From: Streptococcus merionis DSM 19192
GTDB lineage: Bacteria > Bacillota > Bacilli > Lactobacillales > Streptococcaceae
DNA length: 64,000 nucleotides
Direction of reading: 5' to 3'
Assembly (NCBI RefSeq): GCF_000380085.1
Contig: NZ_KB904539.1
Coordinates: forward strand, 124,001 to 188,000
Part shown: one piece after another, positions 17,806 to 27,070 of the stretch
Layout: each line of letters opens with the position of its first letter
Position numbering within the stretch: position 1 is the first letter of the stretch
The notes under the pieces: generated by a model
What the model saw: only the letters and a program-made list of their open reading frames with translations
Database searches by the model: none
What the model was told of the DNA's origin: nothing
Translations under genes and position numbers: made by a program

Positions 17806-18315
17806 ATGAATCAACAATGGACTGCGCGGGATTTCGCGCAAATTGCGATGGTTGCGGCCATCTATATTGCTTTGACAGTGACCCCTCCGCTCAATGCGAT
17901 TTCTTATGGGGCTTACCAATTCCGTCTGTCGGAGCTGATGAATTTCACTGCCTTTTACAATAAAAAGTATATTGTCGGCGTAACTTTAGGGTGTATGATA
18001 GCCAACTTTATCGGGTTTGGCTGGATCGACATGATTGTTGGTGGTTTATCAACTCTCGTCTTTCTCACTTTGGGCGTCTTCCTGTTTGAACGCTACATGA
18101 AAGACTATCTCTTTAATGGACTGCTCAATAAAGCTTTCTTTTACTTTGCGATTTTCTTTTCGCTCAGCATGTTTACCATTGCGCTTGAGCTGAAATACCT
18201 TTACGAAGTGCCTTTCTTCTACACATGGTTGACAACAGGTGTTGGAGAGTTTGCTTCCCTGATCGTTGGAGGAATTCTGATGGACAAAATCAGCAAGCGG
18301 ATTAATTTTCGTTAA
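17806..18315 (+). CDS. queT: Queuosine precursor transporter QueT (169 aa)
   Basis: An integral membrane protein with about five or six helices, the substrate-binding (S) component of an energy-coupling-factor importer for a queuosine precursor, usually preQ1/preQ0. Supporting features are ALTVTPPLNAISYGAYQFRLSE near the N-terminus and the preQ1-II riboswitch directly upstream. The start is the ATG 6 nt after AAAGGAG; the longer frame from 17767 reads through the riboswitch and is not used. It needs a shared EcfAA'T module; an EcfA-EcfT pair without its own S gene lies at 39-42 kb and could serve. Confidence 0.92.
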   Translation: MNQQWTARDFAQIAMVAAIYIALTVTPPLNAISYGAYQFRLSELMNFTAFYNKKYIVGVTLGCMIANFIGFGWIDMIVGGLSTLVFLTLGVFLFERYMKDYLFNGLLNKAFFYFAIFFSLSMFTIALELKYLYEVPFFYTWLTTGVGEFASLIVGGILMDKISKRINFR

Positions 18316-18326
18316 CACATTGACCA

Positions 18327-18357
18327 TAAAAATCTGGGGGTGGGCCAGATTTTTTAT
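18327..18357 (+). terminator. Terminator of queT
   Basis: Stem AAAAATCTGG/CCAGATTTTTT with a 7-nt loop. Confidence 0.85.
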
Positions 18358-18398
18358 TATCCGAAAGATGGTATTGTCAGTCGCTTTCTAAATTTTCC

Positions 18399-18427
18399 TT
18401 GATTTTTGCAGTTATTTTCTATAAAAT
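18399..18427 (+). promoter_or_regulatory. Promoter of the U32 gene
   Basis: TTGATT-17-TAAAAT. It implies a leader of nearly 190 nt before 18621. I see no known riboswitch or family repeat in that leader, only short local hairpins. Confidence 0.5.
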
Positions 18428-18620
18428 AGTTAGGTCTACTAGAAAGCTTATAGGACAAGCTGGAACCTTAATACTATTAAGAGATTCCAGAAAAATGAGA
18501 ATGATACGGTGGTTGTCGAGTCTCTCACTGACCTTAGTATAAGTCGGAAAAGACTTCGCCAGCTGTACGGAGTAGGGCAAAAATCGATTTTGCTCACTTC
18601 CAAATAGGAGAATTGCTATA

Positions 18621-19907
18621 ATGACAAAAACATTGAAACGCCCTGAGGTTCTCTCACCTGCTGGGACCTTAGAAAAATTAAAAGTGGCTGTAGACTATGG
18701 AGCTGATGCGGTCTTTATCGGTGGTCAAGCTTATGGTCTTCGAAGCCGTGCGGGAAATTTTACACCTGATCAGATGCGAGAAGGAATTGCCTATGCCCAT
18801 GCACGTGGCGCTAAGGTTTATGTAGCTGCTAACATGATTACCCATGAAGGGAATGAAGCAGGAGCAGGGGAGTGGTTTAGAGAGCTTCGTGATATGGAGA
18901 TTGATGCTGTTATCGTGTCTGACCCCGCTCTTATCATGATTGCTTCAACAGATGCACCAGGTCTTGAGATTCACCTGTCAACGCAGGCATCAGCCACTAA
19001 CTATGAAACCTTTGAATTTTGGAAGGAATTAGGCCTGACGCGCGTGGTCTTAGCTCGCGAAGTGACAATGGCTGAAGTGGCTGAAATACGCAAACGAACC
19101 AATGTTGAGATTGAGGCTTTTGTTCATGGAGCTATGTGTATTTCCTACTCAGGACGCTGTGTTCTCTCAAATCACATGAGCCATCGTGATGCCAACCGTG
19201 GCGGCTGCTCTCAGTCTTGCCGCTGGAAGTACGACCTTTATGAAATGCCATTTGGACAAGAGCGCCGTAGTCTTAAAGGTGAAATTCCTGAAGAGTACTC
19301 TATGTCTTCTGTTGATATGTGTATGATTGAAAATATCCCTGACTTGATTGAAAATGGTGTGGATAGTCTCAAAATTGAAGGACGTATGAAGTCCATTCAC
19401 TATGTTTCTACAGTAACGAACTGTTACAAGGCTGCGGTGGATGCCTATCTGGAAAGTCCTGCTAAATTTGAAGCTATCAAACAAGACTTGATTGATGAGC
19501 TTTGGAAAGTAGCTCAGCGTGAATTGGCGACTGGATTTTACTACAACACACCAACAGAAAACGAACAACTTTTCGGTGCTCGACGGAAAATTCCTGAATA
19601 CAAGTTTGTGGCTGAAGTTGTATCTTTCGATGAGGCTACCATGACCGCGACTATTCGCCAACGCAATGTTCTTCATGAAGGAGATCAGATTGAGTTCTAT
19701 GGTCCTGGCTTCCGTCATTTTGAAACGACCATCCAAGATTTACACACAGCTGATGGAGACAAGATTGATCGCGCACCAAATCCTATGGAGCTCTTGACCA
19801 TTACAGTGCCTGAGAAAGTCTACGCAGGAGATATGGTTCGTGCCTGCAAGTCAGGGCTTATCAATCTATACAAGGAAGACGGCGCGAGTATGACTGTTCG
19901 TGCTTAA
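18621..19907 (+). CDS. U32 family peptidase-like protein, TrhP/RlhA type (428 aa)
   Basis: A cytosolic U32-family protein. The signature at about residues 170-200 (EAFVHGAMCISYSGRCVLSN then RGGCSQSCRWKY) contains the Cys cluster now known to hold an iron-sulfur centre in the TrhP/RlhA branch. That branch hydroxylates uridine-34 of tRNA (TrhP) or a 23S rRNA cytidine (RlhA) rather than cleaving collagen. Length and an EGRMKSIHYV segment match Bacillus YrrO/TrhP2. Many genomes have a second, shorter U32 gene adjacent; none is seen here. Confidence 0.88.
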   Translation: MTKTLKRPEVLSPAGTLEKLKVAVDYGADAVFIGGQAYGLRSRAGNFTPDQMREGIAYAHARGAKVYVAANMITHEGNEAGAGEWFRELRDMEIDAVIVSDPALIMIASTDAPGLEIHLSTQASATNYETFEFWKELGLTRVVLAREVTMAEVAEIRKRTNVEIEAFVHGAMCISYSGRCVLSNHMSHRDANRGGCSQSCRWKYDLYEMPFGQERRSLKGEIPEEYSMSSVDMCMIENIPDLIENGVDSLKIEGRMKSIHYVSTVTNCYKAAVDAYLESPAKFEAIKQDLIDELWKVAQRELATGFYYNTPTENEQLFGARRKIPEYKFVAEVVSFDEATMTATIRQRNVLHEGDQIEFYGPGFRHFETTIQDLHTADGDKIDRAPNPMELLTITVPEKVYAGDMVRACKSGLINLYKEDGASMTVRA

Positions 19908-20080
19908 CAGTGTAATAGAGTTACTCCACTTTAAAATAGTCTGCCAGACGTTTTGTTAGCTGCTCAACGACACGTTTTCGAAAATGTCTGTAGAACTAGC
20001 ACAACAGCCTCATTAAAAGTGTAAACACTGTCAGATAGGTGAAGTTGCCAAAATGTAATCACAGACGAAATGTCAAAAAT

Positions 20081-20139
20081 AAAAAGCGGACGAGTAACTT
20101 CCCTTTGATCATTCAAAGAGGAGCTGTCGTCCGCTTTTT
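20081..20139. terminator. Bidirectional terminator
   Basis: AAAAAGCGGACGA pairs with TCGTCCGCTTTTT around a large loop. It separates the U32 gene from the convergent small gene. The rest of 19908-20229 shows nothing else recognisable. Confidence 0.75.
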
Positions 20140-20229
20140 AGCGTTCGTGAAAATCAATAACTGGTGGGAGTATTATTTCTTGTTTTGAAAAAACAGTGCT
20201 CGTACCTAGTTACCATTCAACAGCTTTCC

Positions 20230-20547
20230 CTAGGTTTCCACAATTCTTTGCAAGCTTGGCGGTAGAATGGAGATTCGCTTGATTTCCTGAAGATCAATAA
20301 TCATAGTGATCGACCCCTTAAAATTCTCCAGAAAGAGTTGGGATTTGTCCTTGTCAAGGCGAAGGATGTGACCCGTGAAATTTTTGCTGCCATAGATGAC
20401 ATGAACAGCAGATTTGCTGGTGAGAGCTTGATTGATGGTTGTTAAAATATCGGGATTAACAGTATTTTTTTCAGTAGAATGCTTTTGCTCAGAACCATTT
20501 AGATAGTGTTTTAGGAGCAAAAGGAGATCTGAAAAAATCTTTTTCAT
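20230..20547 (-). CDS. Uncharacterised protein, possibly YolD-like (105 aa)
   Basis: Not firmly recognised. Residues about 35-100 (INQALTSKSAVHVIYGSKNFTGHILRLDKDKSQLFLENF then IIDLQEIKRISI) have the short beta-barrel pattern of YolD-like proteins. The N-terminal MKKIFSDLLLLLKHYL is an amphipathic or weakly hydrophobic helix. The start at 20547 follows TGGAG by a reasonable spacing; the frame to 20574 has none. It is divergent from ydbC. Confidence 0.6.
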   Translation of the reverse strand: MKKIFSDLLLLLKHYLNGSEQKHSTEKNTVNPDILTTINQALTSKSAVHVIYGSKNFTGHILRLDKDKSQLFLENFKGSITMIIDLQEIKRISILPPSLQRIVET

Positions 20548-20636
20548 AGTAAAAACTCCAAAGTATTGATACAATAATCATATAAAATTTTTCAAAAAAG
20601 CACAAGCGTTTACGAATAGTCTGTTAGGAGGATAAT

Positions 20637-20852
20637 ATGGCAGAATTTACATTTGAAATTGTCGAAAAACTACTGGTCTTGTCTGAAAATGAGAAAGGTT
20701 GGACCAAGGAACTCAATCGCGTTAGCTTTAATGGAGCAGAAGCCAAGTATGACATTCGTAGTTGGAGCCCTGATCACAGTAAGATGGGAAAAGGCATCAC
20801 CCTGTCCAATGAAGAATTTCGTGTTCTCGTTGAGGCTTTTAAAAACGAATAA
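20637..20852 (+). CDS. YdbC/PC4-like DNA-binding protein (71 aa)
   Basis: A compact homologue of Lactococcus YdbC, a bacterial relative of the eukaryotic coactivator PC4 that binds single-stranded DNA. The pattern GWTKELNRVSFNGAEAKYDIRSWSPDHSKMGKGITL followed by a C-terminal helix EEFRVLVEAF is characteristic. An AGGAG site precedes the start. Presumed role in transcription or ssDNA protection is by family only. Confidence 0.88.
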   Translation: MAEFTFEIVEKLLVLSENEKGWTKELNRVSFNGAEAKYDIRSWSPDHSKMGKGITLSNEEFRVLVEAFKNE

Positions 20853-21069
20853 CCTTGTTTGACAAACGAAACGGACAGGAGAGTTCATTGCAGTTGCCAT
20901 TTGAAAAATGAGGCTGATAATTTGAAAAGAAAATGATTTAACATCATCAGCGGATAGTCAGTATTTCTTCAAAAACTGTCTCAATGATCGAAAACATACT
21001 CCTGTACCAAAGTATCTTATCTGTGAGTACCGGTTCCTAGTTTTTGAACAAGGCGAATAGATAGTTTGG
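20853..21069. other. Non-coding stretch after ydbC
   Basis: No gene or repeat recognised before the terminator at 21070. Confidence 0.5.
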
Positions 21070-21093
21070 ACCTATCAGAACGATAGGTTTTTT
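21070..21093 (+). terminator. Terminator
   Basis: ACCTATC-N5-GATAGGT followed by TTTTT; compact and strong for ydbC read-through. Confidence 0.8.
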
Positions 21094-21220
21094 ATATTGG
21101 CAAGATAGAATAAGATTTGGTATATTAAGGTTAAAATCAGAAAGATTCAGCTATTTGTATAGAAATACGGATTCTATGGGTTGATCTGGTTGTTTTACTT
21201 TAACGTTCAGGAGGGTTATT

Positions 21221-21958
21221 ATGATTGATCTATACAGTATTTATCAGAGTTTGCAAGCTAAGAAGTGGGTGGATTTGACGCATCAAATCACTGAGACGAT
21301 CCCGCGCTTTCCAGCTTTGCCTGCTTTGGAGAAAAAGGATATTTTCACACTAGCAGATGGGTTTCATGTGCAACAGTTTTCTGTAGTGACTCAGTATGGA
21401 ACTCATATTGATGCGCCTATTCACTTTGTTGAGGGTGGGCGTTGGTTAGATGAGTTTGACCTAAAAGACTTTATTTTGCCTCTTTATGTGATTGACAAGA
21501 GTGTAGCTGTGGCTGAGAATCCAGACTATGAATTGACTCGGCAGGATATTCTGGATTTTGAAGCTGAACATGGTCAGATTCCCGTTGGTAGTTTTGTCGC
21601 TTTTCGCAGTGACTGGCACAAGCGTTGGCCAAGTCAGGAAGCGATGACTAATGTAGACGCGCGTGGCGCTCAACGTAGCCCAGGATGGAGTCACGAAGCT
21701 CTGGAATTTCTTATTCATGAGCGTCAGGTTAAGGGGCTAGGTCATGAGACTCTCGACACAGACTCAGGTCTAGCTATGTTTAACAGCGGTGGTTTCCTTC
21801 ATGAGGAGTATTATTTATTATCTCAAGATATTTTTCAGATTGAGGTTATGGCCAATCTGGATCAGGTGCCTGCCACAGGAAGCCTTATTTCTATTGCATT
21901 TCCTCACTGGGAAAAGGCGACAGGTTCACCAGTGCGAGCTGTTGCTATTCTACCGTAG
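21221..21958 (+). CDS. Cyclase/kynurenine-formamidase-like metal hydrolase (245 aa)
   Basis: A member of the 'putative cyclase' family. The metal-binding signature YGTHIDAPIHF gives His62, Asp64 and His68; a C-terminal GHETLDTDSG loop supplies further active-site residues. Characterised members include arylformamidase (KynB), isatin hydrolase and dienelactone-type enzymes. There are no tryptophan-degradation genes nearby, so the substrate is open. The ATG has a GGAGG site. It may be transcribed with the following MetE-like gene, 106 nt away. Confidence 0.82.
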   Translation: MIDLYSIYQSLQAKKWVDLTHQITETIPRFPALPALEKKDIFTLADGFHVQQFSVVTQYGTHIDAPIHFVEGGRWLDEFDLKDFILPLYVIDKSVAVAENPDYELTRQDILDFEAEHGQIPVGSFVAFRSDWHKRWPSQEAMTNVDARGAQRSPGWSHEALEFLIHERQVKGLGHETLDTDSGLAMFNSGGFLHEEYYLLSQDIFQIEVMANLDQVPATGSLISIAFPHWEKATGSPVRAVAILP

Positions 21959-22064
21959 ATATAGTTTTCACCTATAGATTGAGATAGAAAAGTTATATTT
22001 TACAGCAATACTATCATCTGCTAAAATAAGGGAAAAATGAAAATGAAAGTCTGAGGAGATAGCT

Positions 22065-23204
22065 ATGACAACAACAGCAAGTGCACCTTTTCGTGTAGAC
22101 CATGTCGGTTCATTCTTACGCCCGCAATATTTGATTGATGCGCGTGAGCAATTTGCCAGAGGTGATATTGACCAAGCGCAGTTGACAGCGATTGAGGATC
22201 AAGCGATCCGTGACTTAGTTGCTAAGCAACAAGAACTAGGCCTTGATAATATCACTGATGGGGAGTTCCGCCGTGCTTATTGGCATTTGGATTTTTTCTG
22301 GGGATTGAACGGTGTCGAGCATGTCCAAGCGGCCGAAGGCTATCATTTTCATGATGAGACGACCAAAGCTGACTCAGCGATACTCTCTGCTAAAATTTCT
22401 GGTAAAAATCATCCCTTTGTGAATCACTATGCCTTCTTGCGTCAGGTCGTTGGTGAAAAAGGTGGGGTCGCTCGTTTGACTATTCCTGCGCCTGCGCAGT
22501 TATATTTTGAATTGATTCGTGACGCTGAACATGTGGCTAATCTGGCAGCATTTTACCCAACCTTTGAAGAGGTCGTGGAGGACATCAAAAAAGCCTATCT
22601 GCAAGTCCTTAGTGATTTGTATGATAAAGGACTTCGTGCTATTCAGGTTGACGATTGTACTTGGGGAACTTTGGTGGATGATAATTTTCTAACGGCTTGG
22701 GCAGGTGATCGCCAAACCAAAGAAGAAGTACGTGCTGATCTGGCTCATAAATTCTTGACCTTGAACAATGCATTTTACGAAGCAATTCCTGAAAATGTGA
22801 CAGTTACGAGTCATATTTGCCGTGGGAATTTCCATTCAACATGGGCAGCATCTGGCGGTTATGGTCCGATTGCTAAGGAGCTCTTGGGTGAGGAAAAAGT
22901 TGATGGTTACTACTTGGAGTATGACACTGATCGTGCTGGGGATTTCACACCACTGAAAGAATTAACACCTGGTAAAAAAGTTGTCCTTGGTCTTCTTACG
23001 TCTAAATCAGGTGAGTTAGAAAATAAGGAAGCTATCATTACCCGCATTCGCGAGGCAGCGCAAATTGTGCCTTTAGAAGACCTCTGTCTCAGCCCACAAT
23101 GTGGCTTTGCCTCAACAGAGGAAGGCAACATCCTAACCGAAGACCAACAATGGGCCAAGCTCAGATTGATCCAAGAAATCGCCGCAGAAGTTTGGGGAGA
23201 GTAA
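22065..23204 (+). CDS. MetE C-terminal-like methyltransferase, YxjG/YxjH type (379 aa)
   Basis: A cobalamin-independent methionine-synthase-like protein comprising only the catalytic C-terminal barrel. Zinc ligands are visible as SHICRGNFH (His and Cys) and a distal Cys in LSPQCGFAS. The N-terminal PFRVDHVGSFLRPQYL and ITDGEFRRAYW are typical of the YxjG/YxjH branch. These enzymes transfer a methyl group to homocysteine or a related thiol, with a methyl donor that is not settled. The adjacent cyclase is the only neighbour in the same direction. The strong terminator-like repeat at 23305 closes the unit. Confidence 0.88.
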   Translation: MTTTASAPFRVDHVGSFLRPQYLIDAREQFARGDIDQAQLTAIEDQAIRDLVAKQQELGLDNITDGEFRRAYWHLDFFWGLNGVEHVQAAEGYHFHDETTKADSAILSAKISGKNHPFVNHYAFLRQVVGEKGGVARLTIPAPAQLYFELIRDAEHVANLAAFYPTFEEVVEDIKKAYLQVLSDLYDKGLRAIQVDDCTWGTLVDDNFLTAWAGDRQTKEEVRADLAHKFLTLNNAFYEAIPENVTVTSHICRGNFHSTWAASGGYGPIAKELLGEEKVDGYYLEYDTDRAGDFTPLKELTPGKKVVLGLLTSKSGELENKEAIITRIREAAQIVPLEDLCLSPQCGFASTEEGNILTEDQQWAKLRLIQEIAAEVWGE

Positions 23205-23304
23205 TCGGCTAAGACTAGATCCCAAAAAAGCAAAGAGAACTGACAAATTACAAAAAGTGTCATCTCTTCTTAGAAGAAACTAGCCCAAAAACGCTAAAAA
23301 CAGT

Positions 23305-23378
23305 AAAACTGCATGGGAGTGGGGAAAGAACTCAAGCACTCAAAAAAGAGTTCGTTTTCCCACTCCCATGCAGTTTTT
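23305..23378. terminator. Bidirectional terminator containing repeat R3, copy 1
   Basis: AAAACTGCATGGGAGTGGG pairs with CCCACTCCCATGCAGTTTT. The inner part (GGGAAAGAACTC/GAGTTCGTTTTCCC) recurs at 35040 and 50312; the outer AAAACTGCATG stem recurs after gatB. The region up to 23622 otherwise holds nothing recognised. Confidence 0.8.
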
Positions 23379-23622
23379 AAACCGTTTACTAAGCATGAGA
23401 GCGTCAAAAATACACAGGAAAATAAAGAAATGGCTTGGGTGAAAGGGGGGAGGATAAAAATTGTGATTTCGTTAAAACAATGTTGTTATCTTAAACCAAT
23501 TTGCTACTACGACTAAGTTTTAAGTGTTACAAATTGCAAGTTGAGGTGATTTTGTTCAAATTTTTGTTACCACAAAAATGATTTTTTACCTTTTACGCTG
23601 TAGCGTAAGTGCTGCCAGAGGT

Positions 23623-24210
23623 TTAGCTAAACAGGGCGAGCGTTAGCCAGACAATCAGAGTGGATAAGATAGCAGAGAAGACAACAAAGGCAACGACAAT
23701 CCAAGCCTTTTGGTAAGGATATTTGGCTTTCTCTTCAATTTTTTCGATTTCACTTAAAGGCTGTCCAAGAGAAAGTGCGACTAGTTCTTTATAAGTCTGG
23801 GAATCGTAAGCTTTTTTTACCTTTTCGACACGGTTAGCATAGTAAAGACAGGTGCCCCAGAGGACGACGAAGATTGCCACTCCCCACCACTCTAGGAAAT
23901 AAAAGATCGGGAAGCTTAGTATGGGAAGAAGGAACATGAGGAGTGTCATGATTTTGCTATCGCGCTCAAACTCTTCCTGCTCTTTCTGATTTATCAGGAT
24001 CTGCATAGTTTGGACATCTCCGTCTACCAGATTTTCAATGCTGATCTGAAAAAGCTTGCTGAGAAGGAGGAGACTCTGGATATCAGGAGTATTTTTGCCG
24101 TTCTCCCAATTGGAGATCGTTTGTCTGCTAACAAAAATCTGCTCAGCCAGTTCCTCCTGAGACAAGTTAAGCTGTTGACGGTGTTTTTGAATATTATAAC
24201 CGAGTTTCAT
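23623..24210 (-). CDS. Membrane-anchored XRE-family regulator (195 aa)
   Basis: An N-terminal Cro/C1 helix-turn-helix (residues about 4-60: MKLGYNIQKHRQQLNLSQEEL, then VSRQTISNWENGKNTPDIQSL) is fused to a C-terminal region with three hydrophobic segments (about 90-107, 112-130 and 170-193). This arrangement is common in Firmicutes regulators placed beside transporters or bacteriocin genes, but no such partner lies here. The start at 24210 follows AAAGGA; the frame to 24270 has no site. The target is unknown. Confidence 0.8.
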   Translation of the reverse strand: MKLGYNIQKHRQQLNLSQEELAEQIFVSRQTISNWENGKNTPDIQSLLLLSKLFQISIENLVDGDVQTMQILINQKEQEEFERDSKIMTLLMFLLPILSFPIFYFLEWWGVAIFVVLWGTCLYYANRVEKVKKAYDSQTYKELVALSLGQPLSEIEKIEEKAKYPYQKAWIVVAFVVFSAILSTLIVWLTLALFS

Positions 24211-24484
24211 AAAGTGTCCTTTCGCTAGTTTTACCTTGTAACTCTTAAGTTGGCGTATTAGTAGTGACAAGTGAGTGGCTTGACACTACTAACGACTTTT
24301 TTCTGATTTTAGTATAAGCAAAAGGAGAGAAACTGTCTATCAAAACTTTTTGACATCCCTGATTTGACAGGGATTTTCAGACCTTACGAATGATAAACAA
24401 AAAGATTGACAGGAGTGTCAACCTTTTAATAGGCCTATCCAGAAACTTGTTGAAAAGTCATTTTAAATTCTCAAATTGCTGTTA
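24211..24484. other. Non-coding stretch upstream of the XRE gene
   Basis: Contains short direct and inverted AGTAGTG.. motifs (24260-24295) that might be an autoregulatory site, and A/T-rich sequence, but no gene. Confidence 0.35.
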
Positions 24485-24539
24485 CAATCACCTCTCTTAG
24501 ATAGTGGAGAAGACTGACTTTTGAAACATTTTCAATTTC
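24485..24539 (-). repeat. Degenerate dispersed repeat R5, copy 3
   Basis: Resembles 9900-9957 in sequence and orientation, and overlaps the last bases of the SGNH hydrolase gene. Confidence 0.45.
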
Positions 24540-25131
24540 CGAATGAGCCTAATGCTTCTAAAATTGTTTGAGCCAAGAGTTCATAGCCTGCTTTTCCAAA
24601 ATGCAAGCCATCGTTGAGGCTGCCAATGAGCAGCTCTTCTGTTGGTTTTGGATTTTCTGTAAAAGTTTTGTAGAGATCGATAAAGCGGCAATTTTCTTGA
24701 AAAGCTATCTGTTTCATGCAAGTACTGTATTCTCGGATACGCCGATTGGTTCGGTGCCGTTGTTTGCTTTCGTCAACGGGCGGTGGTGAAATAAGAGTGA
24801 TTTGCTTAGGCTCATAGATTCGAGCCAGCTTTTTGATGATCTGCTTGAGATTGGCTTCAAAAGTAGGCAGATGGATTTGCTTATGGCTGGCCAGATCGTT
24901 GGTACCGATCAGGATACAGATGAAATCTACTTGAGCTTGCGAGAGAATTTCCTGATCAAGCCGAGCCAGAAGATCAGCAGTGTTATGACCTGAAACAGCC
25001 GTGTTGATGATTTCTAGAGGAAAATTAGCTAGCTGATTTAGGCAGTCATTCACCATGGGTTGGTCACAACCTTCGTGTCTAGCCATCAGACTGTCTCCTG
25101 TTAGATGAAGCCGAATTTGCTGTTTTTTCAT
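24532..25131 (-). CDS. SGNH/GDSL hydrolase (199 aa)
   Basis: A cytosolic SGNH-fold esterase. Block I LTGDSLMARHEG carries the Ser nucleophile, block II Gly is in VSGHNTADLL, block III is IGTNDLA with the oxyanion Asn, and block V is DGLHFGKAGY with the Asp-His pair. There is no signal peptide. It follows the AIM24 gene by 3 nt and probably forms an operon with it. The substrate is not deducible. Confidence 0.88.
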   Translation of the reverse strand: MKKQQIRLHLTGDSLMARHEGCDQPMVNDCLNQLANFPLEIINTAVSGHNTADLLARLDQEILSQAQVDFICILIGTNDLASHKQIHLPTFEANLKQIIKKLARIYEPKQITLISPPPVDESKQRHRTNRRIREYSTCMKQIAFQENCRFIDLYKTFTENPKPTEELLIGSLNDGLHFGKAGYELLAQTILEALGSFGN

Positions 25132-25134
25132 GTG

Positions 25135-25917
25135 CTAAACCAGAGGAGAATAATCTTGGGTCATAGGTGCAAGCAATACTGTGCCTGTACCACGGTAGAC
25201 ATTGACCAAGCCATCACCAGAAGCAGCTGATCCAATCAATGATTTTCCGCTACGCTCCACTGTGAAATGAAGACTTGCAGACCAAGCTATAGCCATAGAA
25301 CCATCAATTCTGAGCTCGTCATTGTTAAGTTCAATCTGAATCAACTCTTCAAATGGTACGCTGGATTCTAGAGCAACCACACCGCTGCCTTTAAGGCCAA
25401 GATTGAAGAGGCCTTCATTACCCATGGTCATAGAGGAGAGCGTTTTCTTAGCGACAGCCTGGTGTTTTACTTCGCTATCGCTGGCCAGATAGAGTCCATC
25501 TTCGACTAGGATATTATTGCCCCAGTCATCAAGGTCAAGAAGTAAAATATGTTTGTAGGTTGGTTCTAAAATCAACTGACCATTGCCTTTATATTCCGGC
25601 TTGATGGCACTTTCACCAGTCGCTACACCGCGGAAGGTTTTCTTGAGCAAATCGCCTGCACCCTTAATGCCTGTTGTAGCATTGACGCTGCCGACGGTCC
25701 ATTGCATAGCGCCACGCTGGGTTGTCACACTGTGGTGACCAATGGTACAAACGAGCTGGCGGCGACGGACATGCATCTGAGCTTGGAAATAAGCTGACAT
25801 GGCTTCGTTGGGAGAAATTGAAAGATTGCGTGTGTACTCAATGACTTGAAAAGGTCCTTTCTCGTCAATAACACGAATATCATCATTATCCAAAAAATTT
25901 TTAATAGTATAGGTCAT
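25135..25917 (-). CDS. AIM24 family protein (260 aa)
   Basis: A beta-rich protein of the AIM24 family (tryptophan-RNA-binding-attenuator-like fold), widespread with no settled bacterial function. Recognisable features are the repeated hydrophobic strands and Gly-rich turns (GSVNATTGIKGAGDLLKK, NILVEDGLYLASDSEV, GLKGSGVVALES). The start at 25917 follows GGGAG; the in-frame ATG at 25932 overlaps that ribosome site. Placed 3 nt ahead of the SGNH hydrolase. Confidence 0.82.
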   Translation of the reverse strand: MTYTIKNFLDNDDIRVIDEKGPFQVIEYTRNLSISPNEAMSAYFQAQMHVRRRQLVCTIGHHSVTTQRGAMQWTVGSVNATTGIKGAGDLLKKTFRGVATGESAIKPEYKGNGQLILEPTYKHILLLDLDDWGNNILVEDGLYLASDSEVKHQAVAKKTLSSMTMGNEGLFNLGLKGSGVVALESSVPFEELIQIELNNDELRIDGSMAIAWSASLHFTVERSGKSLIGSAASGDGLVNVYRGTGTVLLAPMTQDYSPLV

Positions 25918-26167
25918 GAGTTGCTCCCTCATTTGATTATCATTATCTTTAATTATAGCGAAAAAGTATCTGTAAAACCATCAAAAACTAGAGTTGTGCG
26001 CACCGTATGTATAAAGAAAATGCGTGTAATTTTTTCCTGATACACGCATTTTTTAATATTTTTATTTATTTCAAGAAAATAGCCGATTTTGATGTCAGTT
26101 CATTTTCTGAAAACATTATTTTCTTCAGCTATTTGGTATGGCGACTGAGAATGCGGTTTTTCTGCCC

Positions 26168-26995
26168 TTATAAATCAATTTCCAGAAGAATTGGGGCATG
26201 GTCTTGACGAGTTCCTGAGTCAATCATTTCAGAGCGTTTAATAGCTTTGGCAATGCGAGCGCTGGTCAACCAATAATCGATTCTCCAGCCAGAATTGTTA
26301 ATTTTGCTGGTCTTGCTACGCTGTGCCCACCAGGTGTAGGCGTTAAGAACGTCACCATGAAGGTAACGGAAGGTGTCAACAAAACCTTTTGCTAAGAGGT
26401 TGGAAAAGCCAAGGCGCTCTTCATCAGTGAAACCTGGTGATTGGCGGTTGCTAGAAGGATGAGCCAGATCAATTTCCTTGTGGGCAACGTTAAAGTCACC
26501 TGTAGCAAGAACGGGCTTGACAGCATCTAGTTCAGCTAGGTAATCAGCATACTTCTCATCCCAAATTTGACGCTCAGCGAGACGGCGAAGGCCATCTCCA
26601 GCATTTGGAGTATAGACCTGTGTTACGAAGCAATTGTCAAATTCCAGTGTGATGATCCGCCCCTCAACATCCATAGTTGTCGGTGCACCAATTTCAGGAT
26701 AGGTAATGACGGGGGTCAGTTCTTTTTTGTAGAGAAACATGGTTCCAGCATAGCCTTTGCGGGCTGGCTCGACAGAAGAACGCCAAGCGATATCATAAGC
26801 TGGAAAACGCTCAGACAGAATTTCCAAGTGTTTTTTGCTTGGACCAGTCGCAGAGAGCTTGGTCTCCTGAATAGCGATGATATCAGCATCGTGGAGTGCT
26901 AGAGTATCGAGCACTGCTTGTGACAACAAAGCGCGTGGTGATGTACTGGTCAAGGCAGCGTTTAGGGAATCAATGTTCCAAGAAATCAGTTTCAT
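26168..26995 (-). CDS. exoA: Exodeoxyribonuclease III / AP endonuclease ExoA (275 aa)
   Basis: A base-excision-repair nuclease that cleaves abasic sites and removes 3' blocks. Endonuclease/exonuclease/phosphatase motifs are visible: LISWNIDSLNA, IIAIQETKLS with the metal-binding Glu, ATGDFNVAHKEID, and DHAPILLEI with the catalytic His at the C-terminus. The 275-residue length equals pneumococcal ExoA. The start at 26995 follows AAAAGGA; the longer frame to 27028 has no site. Confidence 0.95.
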   Translation of the reverse strand: MKLISWNIDSLNAALTSTSPRALLSQAVLDTLALHDADIIAIQETKLSATGPSKKHLEILSERFPAYDIAWRSSVEPARKGYAGTMFLYKKELTPVITYPEIGAPTTMDVEGRIITLEFDNCFVTQVYTPNAGDGLRRLAERQIWDEKYADYLAELDAVKPVLATGDFNVAHKEIDLAHPSSNRQSPGFTDEERLGFSNLLAKGFVDTFRYLHGDVLNAYTWWAQRSKTSKINNSGWRIDYWLTSARIAKAIKRSEMIDSGTRQDHAPILLEIDL

Positions 26996-27070
26996 GTGGA
27001 ATCCTTTTCTACGTTTAATCCCTCCCATTTTACCAAAAATCAGGTACTTATGCGAATGTGGAGATTTTAG

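Noticed and set aside
18428..18620. Riboswitch in the leader of about 190 nt of the U32 gene
   Set aside because: Only short local hairpins were found, with no match to a known class by eye.
26099..26113. CodY-like box CATTTTCTGAAAACA upstream of the AIM24 gene
   Set aside because: Only about 12 of 15 positions match and its placement against a promoter is unclear; kept out of the annotation.
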